Shown in pieces: positions 36,481 through 47,175 of a stretch of 64,000 nucleotides of DNA (within the stretch, counting starts at the first letter, position 1; each line of letters opens with the position of its first letter). Source of the stretch: Annona cherimola (lineage: Eukaryota; Streptophyta; Magnoliopsida; Magnoliales; Annonaceae); assembly GCA_030490835.1 (NCBI GenBank), contig CM059972.1, positions 90,133,137-90,197,136 on the forward strand. Reading direction: 5' to 3'. Both the position numbers and the translations under genes were made by a program. The notes under the pieces are model-generated. The model had not been told where the DNA came from, searched no databases, and was given only the letters and a program-made list of their open reading frames with translations.

Positions 36481-37125
36481 TTGTTCAACTTATCAACAAT
36501 TATTGATTTATTTTATTTGTTATTGTGTCATATATTCAAATATGTTTATAAAAGTGCAATTCATAAATACACTAAGATAAACAAGGAGGATTTGGGAGTC
36601 AAATGTCAATACTCAAGGCTTAGTACACATTTCAAGTCAGTTAATATAGTTAATTTTTTCTATTTTAATATGCTATATTTACGCTTGTTCGATAGTTCTT
36701 GAAATTTTCTATTAATTTTTTCTTGCATGTTTTCTCATGATGTTTGGAGTCTAATATATAGATTTAAGAGTTATAAAAATATAATTTTACCAATGTATTA
36801 TTCACTAAAAATTGTTAAACATTTATGACATTATAAATATGTCTTGCTGACATCATTGGTTCAAACCGATTTGCTTAACCAGTCGAACCGGTTCGAACCA
36901 AACCAGTTCCTTTACCAATTCAATCAATGATTTGGTTTTGACAATATTGATAAATAAGATAGTTGAAAGGAAAATGACGGAAATATAAAGATAAATTGAA
37001 AAATAGGGTGGTTGAGTTGTTCAATCATTTGTGGAAGAATGATACACCATGGTTTATTATCTTATCTCACACTTCTCAATTCCCAAACATTCCCTTATGT
37101 TAAGAAGTTCTGTAGTTAAACAAAC

Positions 37126-37637
37126 TAAGGGTGAAACTCGGATAAAGTACCCGCGGGTCCGACCCATTGAATACCTTAAAATAGGTAAATAAATTTTTAT
37201 TTTTTTACTTAGAAGGTAGGATAGGTTCCAAGTGAAAAAAATATCTTATTCACTTAGGTTATGGTAGGTTGCAAAGTTTGGATACTTGGAATTGACCCAA
37301 ATTGTCCATATATATTTAATATAAATTTTATAGAATACCTTTTACAATAAAAGACATAAACATATACTTTGAATATATAGGGATTTTTTTAATTTGTCAA
37401 TTATTTAGTAAATTTAATGAATGTATTTCAAAAATTATATTTTTGTCATCTTAATTTTAGGTTTTTAAGGAAGATTTGTATTAAAATTAAAATTTTCAAA
37501 TATCATATAAAGACTATTTTAAGAATCGATTTAGAACACTGACCCAACCTGAAATAAGGTAGGGTACGAATTTTGGGAAATAGGGTAAGACTATGATCGA
37601 CTCCAAACCAATATGCTTGGCGCAAGTTACACCCCTA
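37126..37637. mobile_element. Short non-autonomous hAT-type element, 512 bp
   Basis: Left end TAAGGGTGAAACTCGG; reverse complement of the right end TAGGGGTGTAACTTGCG. Perfect 8-bp target duplication AAACAAAC at 37118-37125 and 37638-37645. Terminal sequences match the 24550-25945 family (the same GTACCCGCGGGT phrase near the left end). Noncoding. Confidence 0.85.
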
Positions 37638-37871
37638 AAACAAACACATCAATTATATATGCAATTCGAGTTGTTCCAAGCACTAGGCTCCAAAAATTGA
37701 CCCTACTTAAATTTAGACTGGTATTTTATATGGAAAACCAAACCTACCCTAGGGATAGATTTCTTGGAATCAAAATTTCTTGGAATCAAACTCACTTGAT
37801 TTAGGATACCCAATTGGTCCACATGCAGGTACCTTGAGTATGTTGCACTCCTACCTTGGAGAAAATTGGTG

Positions 37872-38195
37872 AATGTTTCAATGCATTAAGGTGCAAAATC
37901 CTTTTTTTATATATTTTTTGAAATTTTTTTTTATAAGATTGGTAATCTATGTGTATTTAATTTATAAGTCAAATTTTATCATTTTTAAACATATGTATAT
38001 ATATTTTTTATTTTTTAAAAAAAAGGATACTTTAGCCATTTTTAAGTAACTAAAATACCCCTTTTTAAAAATAAAATATATATTTATATAACTCTAAAAA
38101 TTGTAAAACTTAATACATAAGTTAAATATACTAAATTAACAATTATATAAAATATATATAAAATAAGATTTTGCACCGTAATGCATTGAAACATT
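37872..38195. mobile_element. MITE, about 324 bp, with about 27-bp terminal inverted repeats
   Basis: Left end AATGTTTCAATGCATTAAGG then TGCAAAAT; reverse complement of the right end AATGTTTCAATGCATTACGG then TGCAAAAT. One mismatch across these 28 positions. The interior is AT-rich and similar to the relics at 4316, 27280 and 28430. No convincing target duplication. It lies just upstream of the first DUF26 gene block. Confidence 0.75.
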
Positions 38196-38564
38196 ACTCG
38201 AGAAAACCTGGTTCCCTGAAAATGCAAAGTTAAAACCATCACCCTTTGTCCATAAATGCAACTCCATAATCTATTTCTATGCATCAGGATTGGTGTTCCA
38301 CAGTTTCACCCTGCTCAATCCGAAAACTACATTGCATAAACGATGTTGAGAGTTCAAGATGATATCTGACGCACACCCAACTACCTCTAGCTTTTTTTTT
38401 TGGTCAGATGAACGGTTCAGATCAGATCAGATCAGTTCAGGAGCAGCAGAGGAACTCCGAAGTCCCAATCAAAACAACAAGAGGATAAAAACACAATCCA
38501 AAAGCTCAAAAAGCTCATTTTTTTTCTGCAGCTGCATCTCATTGAAGCAGAGAGACGAAAGAAG

Positions 38565-38981
38565 ATGAGAAGAAGAATCATGGGTTCCCATGTTGAGATT
38601 TTGATTACTGTAGCCGTGATTGTTTGTTGGGGCAGCATGATTGCTGCAGTCCCCAACACCAACGTGACTACCATCCTCTGCAACGTCGGTCAGTACACGA
38701 GAGGCGACCCTTTCGCAGTCAGTCTTGCCTATGTTTTGTCTGACCTTGTGGAACAAACGCCATCGAGCAAGGGCCATGACTACTCCAACATCTCGCCCTT
38801 CCCCAATGCCTTCGCATATGGCCATGCCTCGTGTGGCGGTAGCATCTCCGACGGCGACTGCGCCACCTGTTTGTCGATTGCCTCGAAGAAAATGACGGAC
38901 GGATGCGGTAACAGTATTGGGGGGCGAGCAATTCTCTATGATTGCTCCATTAGGTATGAACAATACCCAATTAGCAGATGA
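38565..38981 (+). CDS. Secreted ginkbilobin-type DUF26 (Gnk2-homologous) protein, copy 1
   Basis: Single uninterrupted 138-aa frame. Residues 1-28 form a signal peptide (basic start, hydrophobic core, end SMIAA before VPN), so the product is probably apoplastic. The mature part is one DUF26 domain: C-x8-C-x2-C at Cys90, Cys99 and Cys102, plus Cys39, Cys114 and Cys127, the six cysteines of ginkbilobin-2. Asn40, Arg121 and Glu132 fall where Gnk2 binds mannose (LCN, GGRA, YEQ contexts). Length and single-domain layout match Gnk2 and not the double-domain receptor kinases. Family knowledge suggests an antifungal mannose-binding lectin; function here is inferred. ATG at 38565 was chosen; a second in-frame ATG at 38580 also leaves an intact signal peptide. 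About 84 percent identical to the copy at 45034. No intron is needed. Confidence 0.88.
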   Translation: MRRRIMGSHVEILITVAVIVCWGSMIAAVPNTNVTTILCNVGQYTRGDPFAVSLAYVLSDLVEQTPSSKGHDYSNISPFPNAFAYGHASCGGSISDGDCATCLSIASKKMTDGCGNSIGGRAILYDCSIRYEQYPISR

Positions 38982-39122
38982 AATTGTTGTTGACCCGTGT
39001 TAGGATGCTGCTACTGCTTGTGATTTTGTTAACTATATTAGCTCTATTTCATCTTGGTTTTGGTGTTGCTTGTTTGTGCTAGTTTTCAGGGAATTTGGGA
39101 TTTATTTTGAGTCTGCTGTTGT

Positions 39123-39128
39123 AATAAA
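39123..39128 (+). promoter_or_regulatory. Possible polyadenylation signal of DUF26 copy 1
   Basis: AATAAA about 140 bp after the stop codon, in sequence still collinear with copy 2. Confidence 0.4.
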
Positions 39129-39584
39129 TACACAAAATGACAATACAGTCTTCTGCTCGTGGAATCAAAATTCAGCAACGGTGTGAATCAAAAAATAATA
39201 ATAATAATTCAGCAACGGTGTGAAGTATTGTTCTTGTTACCTGCCAACTGGGTGATTAATTAGCATCATGATCAATCTTACTTACAGACAGCAGTGCTGC
39301 TATCTACAAGTAACCAAAGTGGGATGCAGCTTGATTTATTTTCTTTAAGTTAATTTAAGATAAAATCGCTAAGTAATTTTAAAATTTATAAGAAGGATTA
39401 GACACGTTAGTGTTGGCCCTGTCTCGAATTCTCAACCCGCCTAACCAAAAGGCATCCATAAGCGTTTTGCTCCGCACAATTTCTTAGGTGTCAAAGATTC
39501 CTGTATAAGATGCGTATAGGATGAGATTTCTAATTATCAAGAAAGTTTCTTTAATTTTCAATATAATTTTTTACATTTTAAATA

Positions 39585-40036
39585 GGGCAAATTCTTATAT
39601 ACTCACGAATTTTACCTTTAATTTCAATTATACCCCTGAATTTTCAAAAATTCTTTTCATACCCATGAATTTGAATTTTCATCTAATTCTACTTATACCC
39701 ATGCAGTTACAGATACATTAAAGACGCCGTTAACTCTTTGAAAAATGACAAATATGCTCATCAATAATTATAATTCTATAGCTAAAAATTCATATTATAA
39801 TGAATTTTAGTAATTCTACAACTATAAAATCATATATTATTTGAAAATAAATCTTTAACTTTAAGCAAAATAATCTTAAATGACATTAGAACTTAGGCAT
39901 ATTCGTCGTTTTACAAGGAGACTTACGGCCCCTTTAACGGATCCTTAATGGCGTGGGTATGAGAGGAATTTTAGAAAATTCATGAGGTATAAGTAGAATT
40001 AAGGATAAAATTCGTGGGTATATACAAAATTTACCC
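39585..40036. mobile_element. MULE-type MITE, 452 bp, inside duplication copy 1
   Basis: Left end GGGCAAATTCTTATATACTC then ACGAATTTTACC; reverse complement of the right end GGGTAAATTTTGTATATACC then CACGAATTTTATCC. The similarity continues for about 85 bp. Flanks TTTTAAATA (39576-39584) and TTTTAAAAT (40037-40045) resemble a 9-bp target duplication. It is absent from copy 2, so it inserted after the segmental duplication or was lost there. Confidence 0.75.
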
Positions 40037-40309
40037 TTTTAAAATTATATTTTTTTCTTATTCATAATACACATCATGCATTTTCATCTTATTTCTCCAT
40101 CCCATTTACGCCTCTTAATCATAGGGAATAGACCACAGAAAACCTTTTCTTCAAATATAAAATAATTTTTAAAGTTAAAACCTCAGGAAAAATTATTACT
40201 TTCTAGAATTCTTGTTTTGAATCATTTGGACGAAAAATATATCCTATAAATAATATTCATTCCAATACTTGACCTTATCAAAAATTCATTTAAAACAATA
40301 GTCATATTT

Positions 40310-40703
40310 CAATGCTCGTGTAAGTTTTATACATTTATTTTTATTCTTAAAAAAAATTTTACGTGGATATATCTTCCACTTATGAAATTTTAATTTTTTA
40401 ATTTTTATTTTAAAATTTCAAAAATAAAAATCAAACATTTTTCATATACGGGAATCCAGCATTTAATTTTAAAAATATATATATATATGGATACGCGACC
40501 CAAGTCTTTTTATGTATTAAATTTTATTTTTATTTTGAAAAAACCAAGCGATATTCATATGCCAACACATGAAAAATGCTTACTTTTTATTTTTTAATTT
40601 GAAATTCAAAATAAGTAAAATTTAGGCACTAAAAATTGTTTGCTTAAGCCTACATATCTCCAAAAAGTCACAAAAAAAAGTTTCATTGCTTACGTAAGCA
40701 TTG
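40310..40703. mobile_element. MITE-like insertion, 394 bp, inside duplication copy 1
   Basis: Left end CAATGCTCGTGTAAG; reverse complement of the right end CAATGCTTACGTAAG. It interrupts the alignment with copy 2 between the CTTGACC block and the AAAGATCAC block. Interior AT-rich and noncoding; no clear target duplication. Confidence 0.6.
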
Positions 40704-40927
40704 AGGAATGTCACTTAAAACAAGAAGCAAAGATCACTTTTTTCCATATCATTATGAATTCAAACCTTTCTTAACTTGAATTAGTCTCTCTAAAATATAA
40801 TTTACCTTCTTAATGTTATCAAAGTTCACATCTTTGGTGATTTCCCATAATTTCTGTTTCATGAGAAGGAAGCACCATACCACAGTGCTGCATATATTTA
40901 AAAGTATAACGTGTTAACAATTTCGCA

Positions 40928-40952
40928 CCCTCCCTCCCTCCCTCCCTCCCTC
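40928..40952. repeat. CCCT microsatellite
   Basis: (CCCT)n, about six units, just 3' of the decayed ECR1 exon; not present in copy 2. Confidence 0.9.
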
Positions 40953-40984
40953 GATGTCTTTGGAAGTACATTTTCACGAGTAAA

Positions 40985-41237
40985 ATTGGAAGGTGGCCGT
41001 ATCCATGACCACCAAATACCCGCTGTTTCCTTAGACTCGAGCTCTTCTTGCCGCCCACATTAGTTTCACATTAGTCATGCCAGTACTTTACCCATGAGAT
41101 CAAAGAAAGGCAGTTGTAGGTTAGAACGGGTCATCTATTCCAATACAGAAGATGGCCGCATATAAAAATTCTTACCATTTCGTGATGCTCGGCTTTGGTA
41201 GAATAAGAAGTGGGTGCTCTGCGATGAGTTCAATGAA
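40985..41237 (-). pseudogene. Decayed copy of the ECR1 last exon
   Basis: Homologous to ECR1 exon 9 (46536-46826, minus) with its acceptor site intact (TTCAG before TTCATTGA). The frame begins FIELIAEHP, as in the functional exon, but loses a codon, reaches a stop (TAA) about 22 codons in, and has further deletions. The 3' end has lost the sequence between the FKG and MDTAGGA regions. Only this exon and part of intron 8 are present, so it cannot make a product alone. It marks the left copy of the segmental duplication. Confidence 0.85.
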
Positions 41238-41575
41238 CTGAATGCCAAAAATACTGCATGATGACAATAGATGCTGGTCTAGGAAAGAGGGAAGGATGAT
41301 GAAAAACTGAAATTTCGGAGCATGGGGCCATGTTATAACAGATATAAATCAATATTTAGAAAAATACTTTGTTGTCGTTAGAGTAGCATAGAAAAGCTTG
41401 GTGCAACCTGAAGATGATGGATGCAATTGGACCTGAGCCACAGAAAAATTAGAATTAGATAGGTGCTCCGTTGGATGTTGGGGCACAAATGGCCGGAAGC
41501 AAAATGCTGGTCCCCGGTTATGGACTAACACCAGGAGCTATGCGAATAATATGTGCAGAAAAATGTATTAAGGAT

Positions 41576-44500
41576 TCGATACCACCTTTGACCAAAAAGG
41601 ATTTCAGGCTGAATGTTCTCACCTACTTTGTAGCATTTGGTTGGCCACTGCCCCTGACCGTCAGTCGCTATGGAAGAGATCCGACAATATCTTTATAGAA
41701 TATACTATAATTTAGAAAGCAAAGAACCATATATACACACCTGTGACAACCCTAGATATCTGCGACTAATTTATCAATTAGACAAATGGCAACAAAGACT
41801 AATTAAAATGCAATGATTTCCATCACTTATATTTTGATAGAAGTAAAATACACATTTGTAATTTCCAAACTCATTAATAAGGCCTCAATATGTCATACAT
41901 CTATGAATTACATTCCAATGTATGATATATAACTCATTACTCATTACATAATATATATACATGCATATCTCACATATACATCATTATATAACATATACAT
42001 ATGCAAATCTCTTAGATACATATTAACCTTAAATGACCACAATCCATAATTACACAACTTATACCTACCGCAAACTGCCTCAACTCGAGATCAAACCTAA
42101 TGTAGCTCATAGCTAGGCTTATGCAATACCAATCTTGCTAAAAATGTCAAAAACAAAATGTGAGTCAAGCAAACTCAGTAAGTAGGTATAACCAGTAACA
42201 ACAAATGACAAATCCATGTCAAAACCATCATATGACATGTACCACCTGCAATGCATACACTGGGCGCTCACTAGCCCACACAATCATGTCATGCCTCACA
42301 CACAATATGAAACCCAACCAACCTCATATCCATCAAGAGCCGTAAACAACTCTATCCTCATGTCAATAAAGAGTCATGAACAATTCTTTGCAAACTATGC
42401 ACATGCATCACACATGTCATTTGCATCATACTCATGTTAAAATCATGCATCATTGGTTTTATAAGACCATTTCCTACTCATTTCACAAAATATCTACAAT
42501 GTTGTTTCATAAAAGCATGCCAAAAGAAGTAACCAACCGCTCATCGATGGACCTAGCCCCAAATCAATCCATTTACCACATGGTATGCAATACCTAACAC
42601 CAAACCATCCTAAAATCCATCCGAATACAATCGTATCAAGGCATAAGTCCATCCTCGGTCTCCTCAACTCTAGCCTCAAGCTAAATTAAACTAGAAGCAG
42701 TCATTCTCTCCTCGACATGAGAGTTATACAAATCAACATAAATCATCTATAAGCTCAAGCAACCAAGTTCAAATCTTCATTTCAAAATATATAACTTATG
42801 CACATCAAGCCCATCATAAGTTCTATTTCAAATAATTCACTATCCCACATGTCTCAAACATGCTCAATACATCATTTATATTCACAAAGTTCTACACGCC
42901 CATTTATACGTCATTCTTACACTTTTAGCCTTGCGTAAGCATTTCATCAAATACATCATATGCATTATATGGAAATCATGTCAAATTCATTCAAATTTCA
43001 TGAGATTTCACCCAAGACATCATAATATCATACAAAATCACTTCTAAACACTTCTATTTCATCAATTACATGTGTTTTCATCAAAATCCCCCAAATTTCA
43101 ACCTCCCAAAAATCTTTACACAAGTCTCATGCAATCAAAATCAACTCAAATCATGAAATCAAATACGATGCCCGCAAACAATCGTAAAAAGGACATGATT
43201 CCAACCCGAATCCATGATTATTTCGAAAGGAAAACAACTTATTTACCTCAAATTCTTTTTTCTCAAAAAAAAAATTCAAGATCTCTAAAGCTCCAAGCTT
43301 TCTTCTTGATCCATTAGGCTCCCTTGATACAAAATCATGTGAAATCAAACACTTTTAGGTATGCTTTCATGAAGATAGTAAACTAGGGTTAAGGAAGGGA
43401 AGAAGGGGAAAAAATAGCACGGAAATGGGATGGGTTCGGACCATTCTTGCTTAAAACAGCTTCCCACACATCTTGGCCTGTGTGGGCCCATAAACAACCT
43501 GATTTTAGCTATCTTGCACTATTTTCCTCATAACTTCCTCTATACAACTCTGATTGAGACGATTCTTTTGCGTTCGATTCCTAACTTTAGGTACTATCTC
43601 TCTATAAAATTATAGCTCAAAATTCCATCATCATAAAACTTGGCATGTATTTTACTACATAGCTTTACCAACAACTTTAACCCATTCTCAAAATAAGTAG
43701 ACGTAACATGTGAAAATATTCTTAAAACCAAACCAATCATTCATATATATTTTTTATCATCATAATGTCGCATCATGTCATTTATTTGATTAAAACATGT
43801 CTCACACAAAATTTGACCAATTAACTCATTTCTTTAGTCGTTTTTGCCTCTATAACAAGTCCCTTAGCCCATATCACATATATCATCTCTAATGCTTTCA
43901 AAATTATTTCTCACATACCACACATATATCTAGCATCTCATCCATGCTAGAAACCATCTGTATCCTATATCATTTCTCACCATTAGCTCCCAAATAGTTT
44001 AATTTTCAAATTATCATCTCAATTTATAGTCAAGCATCATAAATGCATTTAAATAATGTTTAGAATCATTCTCATAACAATTATGGCTCCCATTAATGAT
44101 CCTTGAGCATTTTCACTATCGCAATTTTTTCGGGCTAAGCTACACAGCTGGGCCCATTTTTTTCATTATATCAAAATTTTCATTTAAATCTCTACTTTAA
44201 CTATACATATTCATTCCAAACACATTAGGCATCTCATCCATGCCTAAACACATTTTAAAATAAATCAACTTCAAATAATGCTCTTATCTAGTTCAAAGTC
44301 CACATAAGAGGTTAAATATCAAATATTTATCATTCCATCAAATCGAGGGTTTTTGCATAAATAAAATTATCTAACAAACACATGTAAATCCATCCCGAGC
44401 ATCCATCTATCTAATTTTCGAAATTCTTTCATCCACTTCTCAATAACTAGAATTGCTCATTCATCACAAAAAATTAATATTTCCACTTTTTGAAGATTCT

Positions 44501-44664
44501 ATTTTATATGAGATCATATAAATTTCCAACGAAAATTGATCTTGTGTCATGATAAACAATAAGTGTGAAACATGATAAATAGTTTACATTTAGAAAATAT
44601 TTCTAAAACCAAAAAACCAAAAGCAAGTATGGATCTTCCATGTTTACAATAAGTGTTTACATTG
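41576..44664. mobile_element. LTR-like insertion between the two duplication copies (41743 onward)
   Basis: From 41743 (TGTGACAACCCTAGATA) the sequence changes to an A/C-rich composition on this strand, continuing to about 44620, with no coding domain. The TGTGACAACCC start and phrases such as CAAGCAAACTCAGTAAGTAG also occur in similar form in the inverted-repeat arms, and are typical of long Ty3/gypsy LTRs. The right border and a target duplication could not be fixed. Frames at 42216-43615 show no family resemblance. The 41576-41742 part is unassigned. Confidence 0.4.
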
Positions 44665-47175
44665 AATCATTGAACTTTATCTATACGTGCAACTCCATAT
44701 CTAAGTACTTGGTGTTCCACATTTTTACCCTGTCCAATCCAAAATCCGCATGAGATAAACGATGTTGTGAGTTCTAAGATGATATCTGGCGTGCACACAA
44801 TAACAATCTAGCTTTCCAAGTCAGATGAACGGTTCAGATCAGTTCAGGAGCAGCAGAGAAACTCCCAACTGAAAACAACAAAAGGATAAAAACAAACAGG
44901 TAATATAATATGATAACGTTCGGAGCCGACGGAATTGCCGGAGTTAACGCACATCTAACTCCAAAATTCTACAAGAACTCTTGTTCCTTATTATCAGCAG
45001 CAGCATCTCATCGAAGACGAAAGACCAAAGAAGATGAGAAGAATCATGGGTTCCCGTGTTGAGATTTTGATGATTGTAGCCGTGTTTTTTTGTTGGAGCA
45101 GCATGATCGCTGCAGTCCCCAACACCAACGTGACTTCCATCCTCTGCAACGCTGGTGAGTACACGAGAGGCGATCCTTTCGCAGTCAGTCTTGCCTATGT
45201 TTTGTCAGACCTCGCGGCACAAACGCCGTCAAGCAAGGGCCATGACTACTTCAACATCTCGCCCTTCCCCAATGCTTTCGCGTACGGCCATGCCTCGTGT
45301 GGTGGTAGCATCCCCGACGAGGACTGTGCCACCTGTTTATCGATTGCCTCAAAGAACATGACCGACGCATGCAGCAGCAATATTGGGGGGCGTGCTGTTC
45401 TCTATGATTGCTCCATTAGATATGAACAATACCCAATTAGCAGCTGAACTTGTTGATGGTCCATGTTGGGCTGCGGCTGCTGCTGGTATTATTAATTATA
45501 TTAGCCTTTTGATTTCTTTGTAGTTTTGGCTTAAATTCTTGTTTGCCTCTAGCTATCAGGGAATTTAGGATTTTCTTTGAGTCTGCCATAAAATGAGAAT
45601 TAAAAAAAAATTCGAAATTCAAAATTCAGCAATGGTTTGAATTATTGTTCTTGTTACCTGCCAACAGGATGATTAATTAGCACCGTGATCATAATGTCTT
45701 ACATACAGCAGTGCTGCTATCTACAATCCACCAAAGTGGGCACGCAGCTTGACTTATTTTTTAAAAATATATATCAAGATAAAAATGCTAAATAATCTAA
45801 AATTTAAAAGCCGGATTGGGCACCTTAATGTCGACTCGATCTCAAATTCTCAACGACGAACCAAAAGGCATCTATAAACATTTTGTTTCGCACAATTTCT
45901 TAGATATGGAAAGTCTCCTTTCCAGATGTTAAACAACTTTTAAAGTCGAAATCTCAAAATTATTACTTTTTAAATTTTTTTCGAATAATTTGAAAAAGAT
46001 ATATATCTCGTAATAACAATTTGTTTCCAATACTTGACCTCATTATAATTCATTTAAATAGTACATAAAGATCACAACCTATTTCCATATCAGAAATATG
46101 AAATCAAACATTTCTTAACTCGAATTTGCATCCTAAAATATAATTTACCTTTTAATGTTATCAAAATCTCCATATTTTGTGAAATTAGCATTTTTTATAT
46201 ATTTCATATTCGTTTCTGTTTCGTGAGAAGGGAGCACTAGCCCACACTGAAATATCTAAAAATAATCCTTTAACAAAATAAAAGCTGAGAAACATTTTTT
46301 TTTTCCTTTTTCCTGATCCATGCATAGAAACATTCTTACTCTCAAGATTAATCTACACATTTTAGCCATTGACTGCATTAAAATGCACATTGACATCAAC
46401 ATCTTCCCAGCTAGTGTTAAATTGATACCAAGACTGTAAATAATTTTAAAAAAAGACAAAAAATGCCTCACTAGCCAGACAATCTCTCTCAAGTACACTT
46501 TCACATATAAAATTGGGAGGCATAGATAGAAAAACTCATGCCCCACCAGCCGTATCCATGTCCACCACCCCGTCTACCACCCCCTTAAATGATACCCGCA
46601 GTTTCCTTAGGCTTGAGCTTTTCTTTCCATTCACACTAGTCATGCCAGTAGCATGGATAACATCCTTTGGAACTTTGCCCATGAGATCAAAGAGAGACAA
46701 TTGTAGGTTAGAACGGGTCATCTCTTCCAACACAGGAGGTGCCTGCATATACAAATTCTTTCCTCGGTATGTGATGCTCGGCTTTGATAGAAGTAGACTT
46801 GGGTGCTCTCCAATGACTTCAATGAACTGAATTCCAAAAATATTACATGATAAGAATAGACGCTAATCCAGGGAAGAGAGAAGGATAATGAAAAACTGAA
46901 TTAATGAAACCGAGCAAGGGGCAATGCTATCACAGGTATAAATCAATATCTAAGAAAAATATTCCGTTGTCGTTACAGTAGCATAGAAGAACATGGTGGT
47001 GCAACCTGAAGATTATGAATGCAACTGGGCCTGAGCCTCAGAAAAATCAGAATTATGGTGCTGCCTAGCCTGCATTGAATGTCGGGGCACAAATGGCAGG
47101 AAGCAAAGTGTGGGTTCCTGGTTAGGGATAATCACCAGGAGCTATGCAAAGAAGATGTACAGAAAAAGGGATTAA
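44665..47175. repeat. Tandem segmental duplication, copy 2
   Basis: Direct repeat of 38235-41575. It contains the second DUF26 gene and the functional 3' end of ECR1; the right border falls inside ECR1 intron 8. It lacks the two MITEs of copy 1. Confidence 0.85.
45034..45447 (+). CDS. Secreted ginkbilobin-type DUF26 (Gnk2-homologous) protein, copy 2
   Basis: A 137-aa intact frame with a signal peptide of about 27 residues ending SMIAA and one DUF26 domain. Cysteines at 38, 89, 98, 101, 113 and 126 (C-x8-C-x2-C kept); mannose-contact equivalents Asn39, Arg120 and Glu131 are all present. Comparing from the shared MGS, I count 21 differences in 133 residues against copy 1. They are concentrated in the signal peptide and around Cys113, where DACSSNIGG replaces DGCGNSIGG. 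Copy 2 gains an N-glycosylation sequon (NMT at 108). Transcribed toward ECR1, which ends about 1.1 kb away on the opposite strand. The 5' leader carries about 60 bp (44900-44980) not found in copy 1. An in-frame ATG also exists at 45046. Confidence 0.88.
   Translation: MRRIMGSRVEILMIVAVFFCWSSMIAAVPNTNVTSILCNAGEYTRGDPFAVSLAYVLSDLAAQTPSSKGHDYFNISPFPNAFAYGHASCGGSIPDEDCATCLSIASKNMTDACSSNIGGRAVLYDCSIRYEQYPISS

Larger units (their letters stand above)
34172..36946. mobile_element. Nested non-autonomous element with 'gaaccggttcgaacc'-rich ends (tentative)
   Basis: Both borders carry repeated GAACCGG/CCGGTTC phrases (34200-34300 and 36860-36950). Near-matching flanks GGATAAAT and TGATAAAT at the two borders could be an 8-bp target duplication, but the terminal repeats are only weakly similar. 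The interior holds GC-richer sequence (34290-34850), an LTR relic (about 34990-35855) and AT repeats. The frames at 34292-34843 are not recognisable genes. Confidence 0.35.
32836..37853 (-). mobile_element. Old hAT-type element relic carrying nested insertions (inferred composite)
   Basis: The left end (AAGGGGTACAACTTAAGTTGG onward, to about 33010) is homologous to the reverse complement of the right end of the 24550-25945 element. The segment 37640-37853, ending GTTGCACTCCTA, is homologous to the reverse complement of that element's left end. The two are therefore opposite ends of one element in minus orientation. Flanking octamers CATTAAAG and CCTTGGAG agree at only 5 of 8 positions, so the pairing is an inference. 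Inside lie the younger insertions at 34172-36946 and 37126-37637. Confidence 0.45.
38235..41575. repeat. Tandem segmental duplication, copy 1
   Basis: Direct repeat of 44665-47175. Collinear blocks: the upstream region (from about 38235), the DUF26 gene and its 3' region, the decayed ECR1 last exon, and part of the preceding ECR1 intron up to about 41575. Copy 1 is about 0.8 kb longer because of two MITE insertions (39585-40036 and 40310-40703). Confidence 0.85.

Noticed and set aside
36880..36905. tRNA B-box-like GGTTCGAACC
   Set aside because: It is part of a GAACCGG-rich transposon end with no A box, cloverleaf or CCA-end context.
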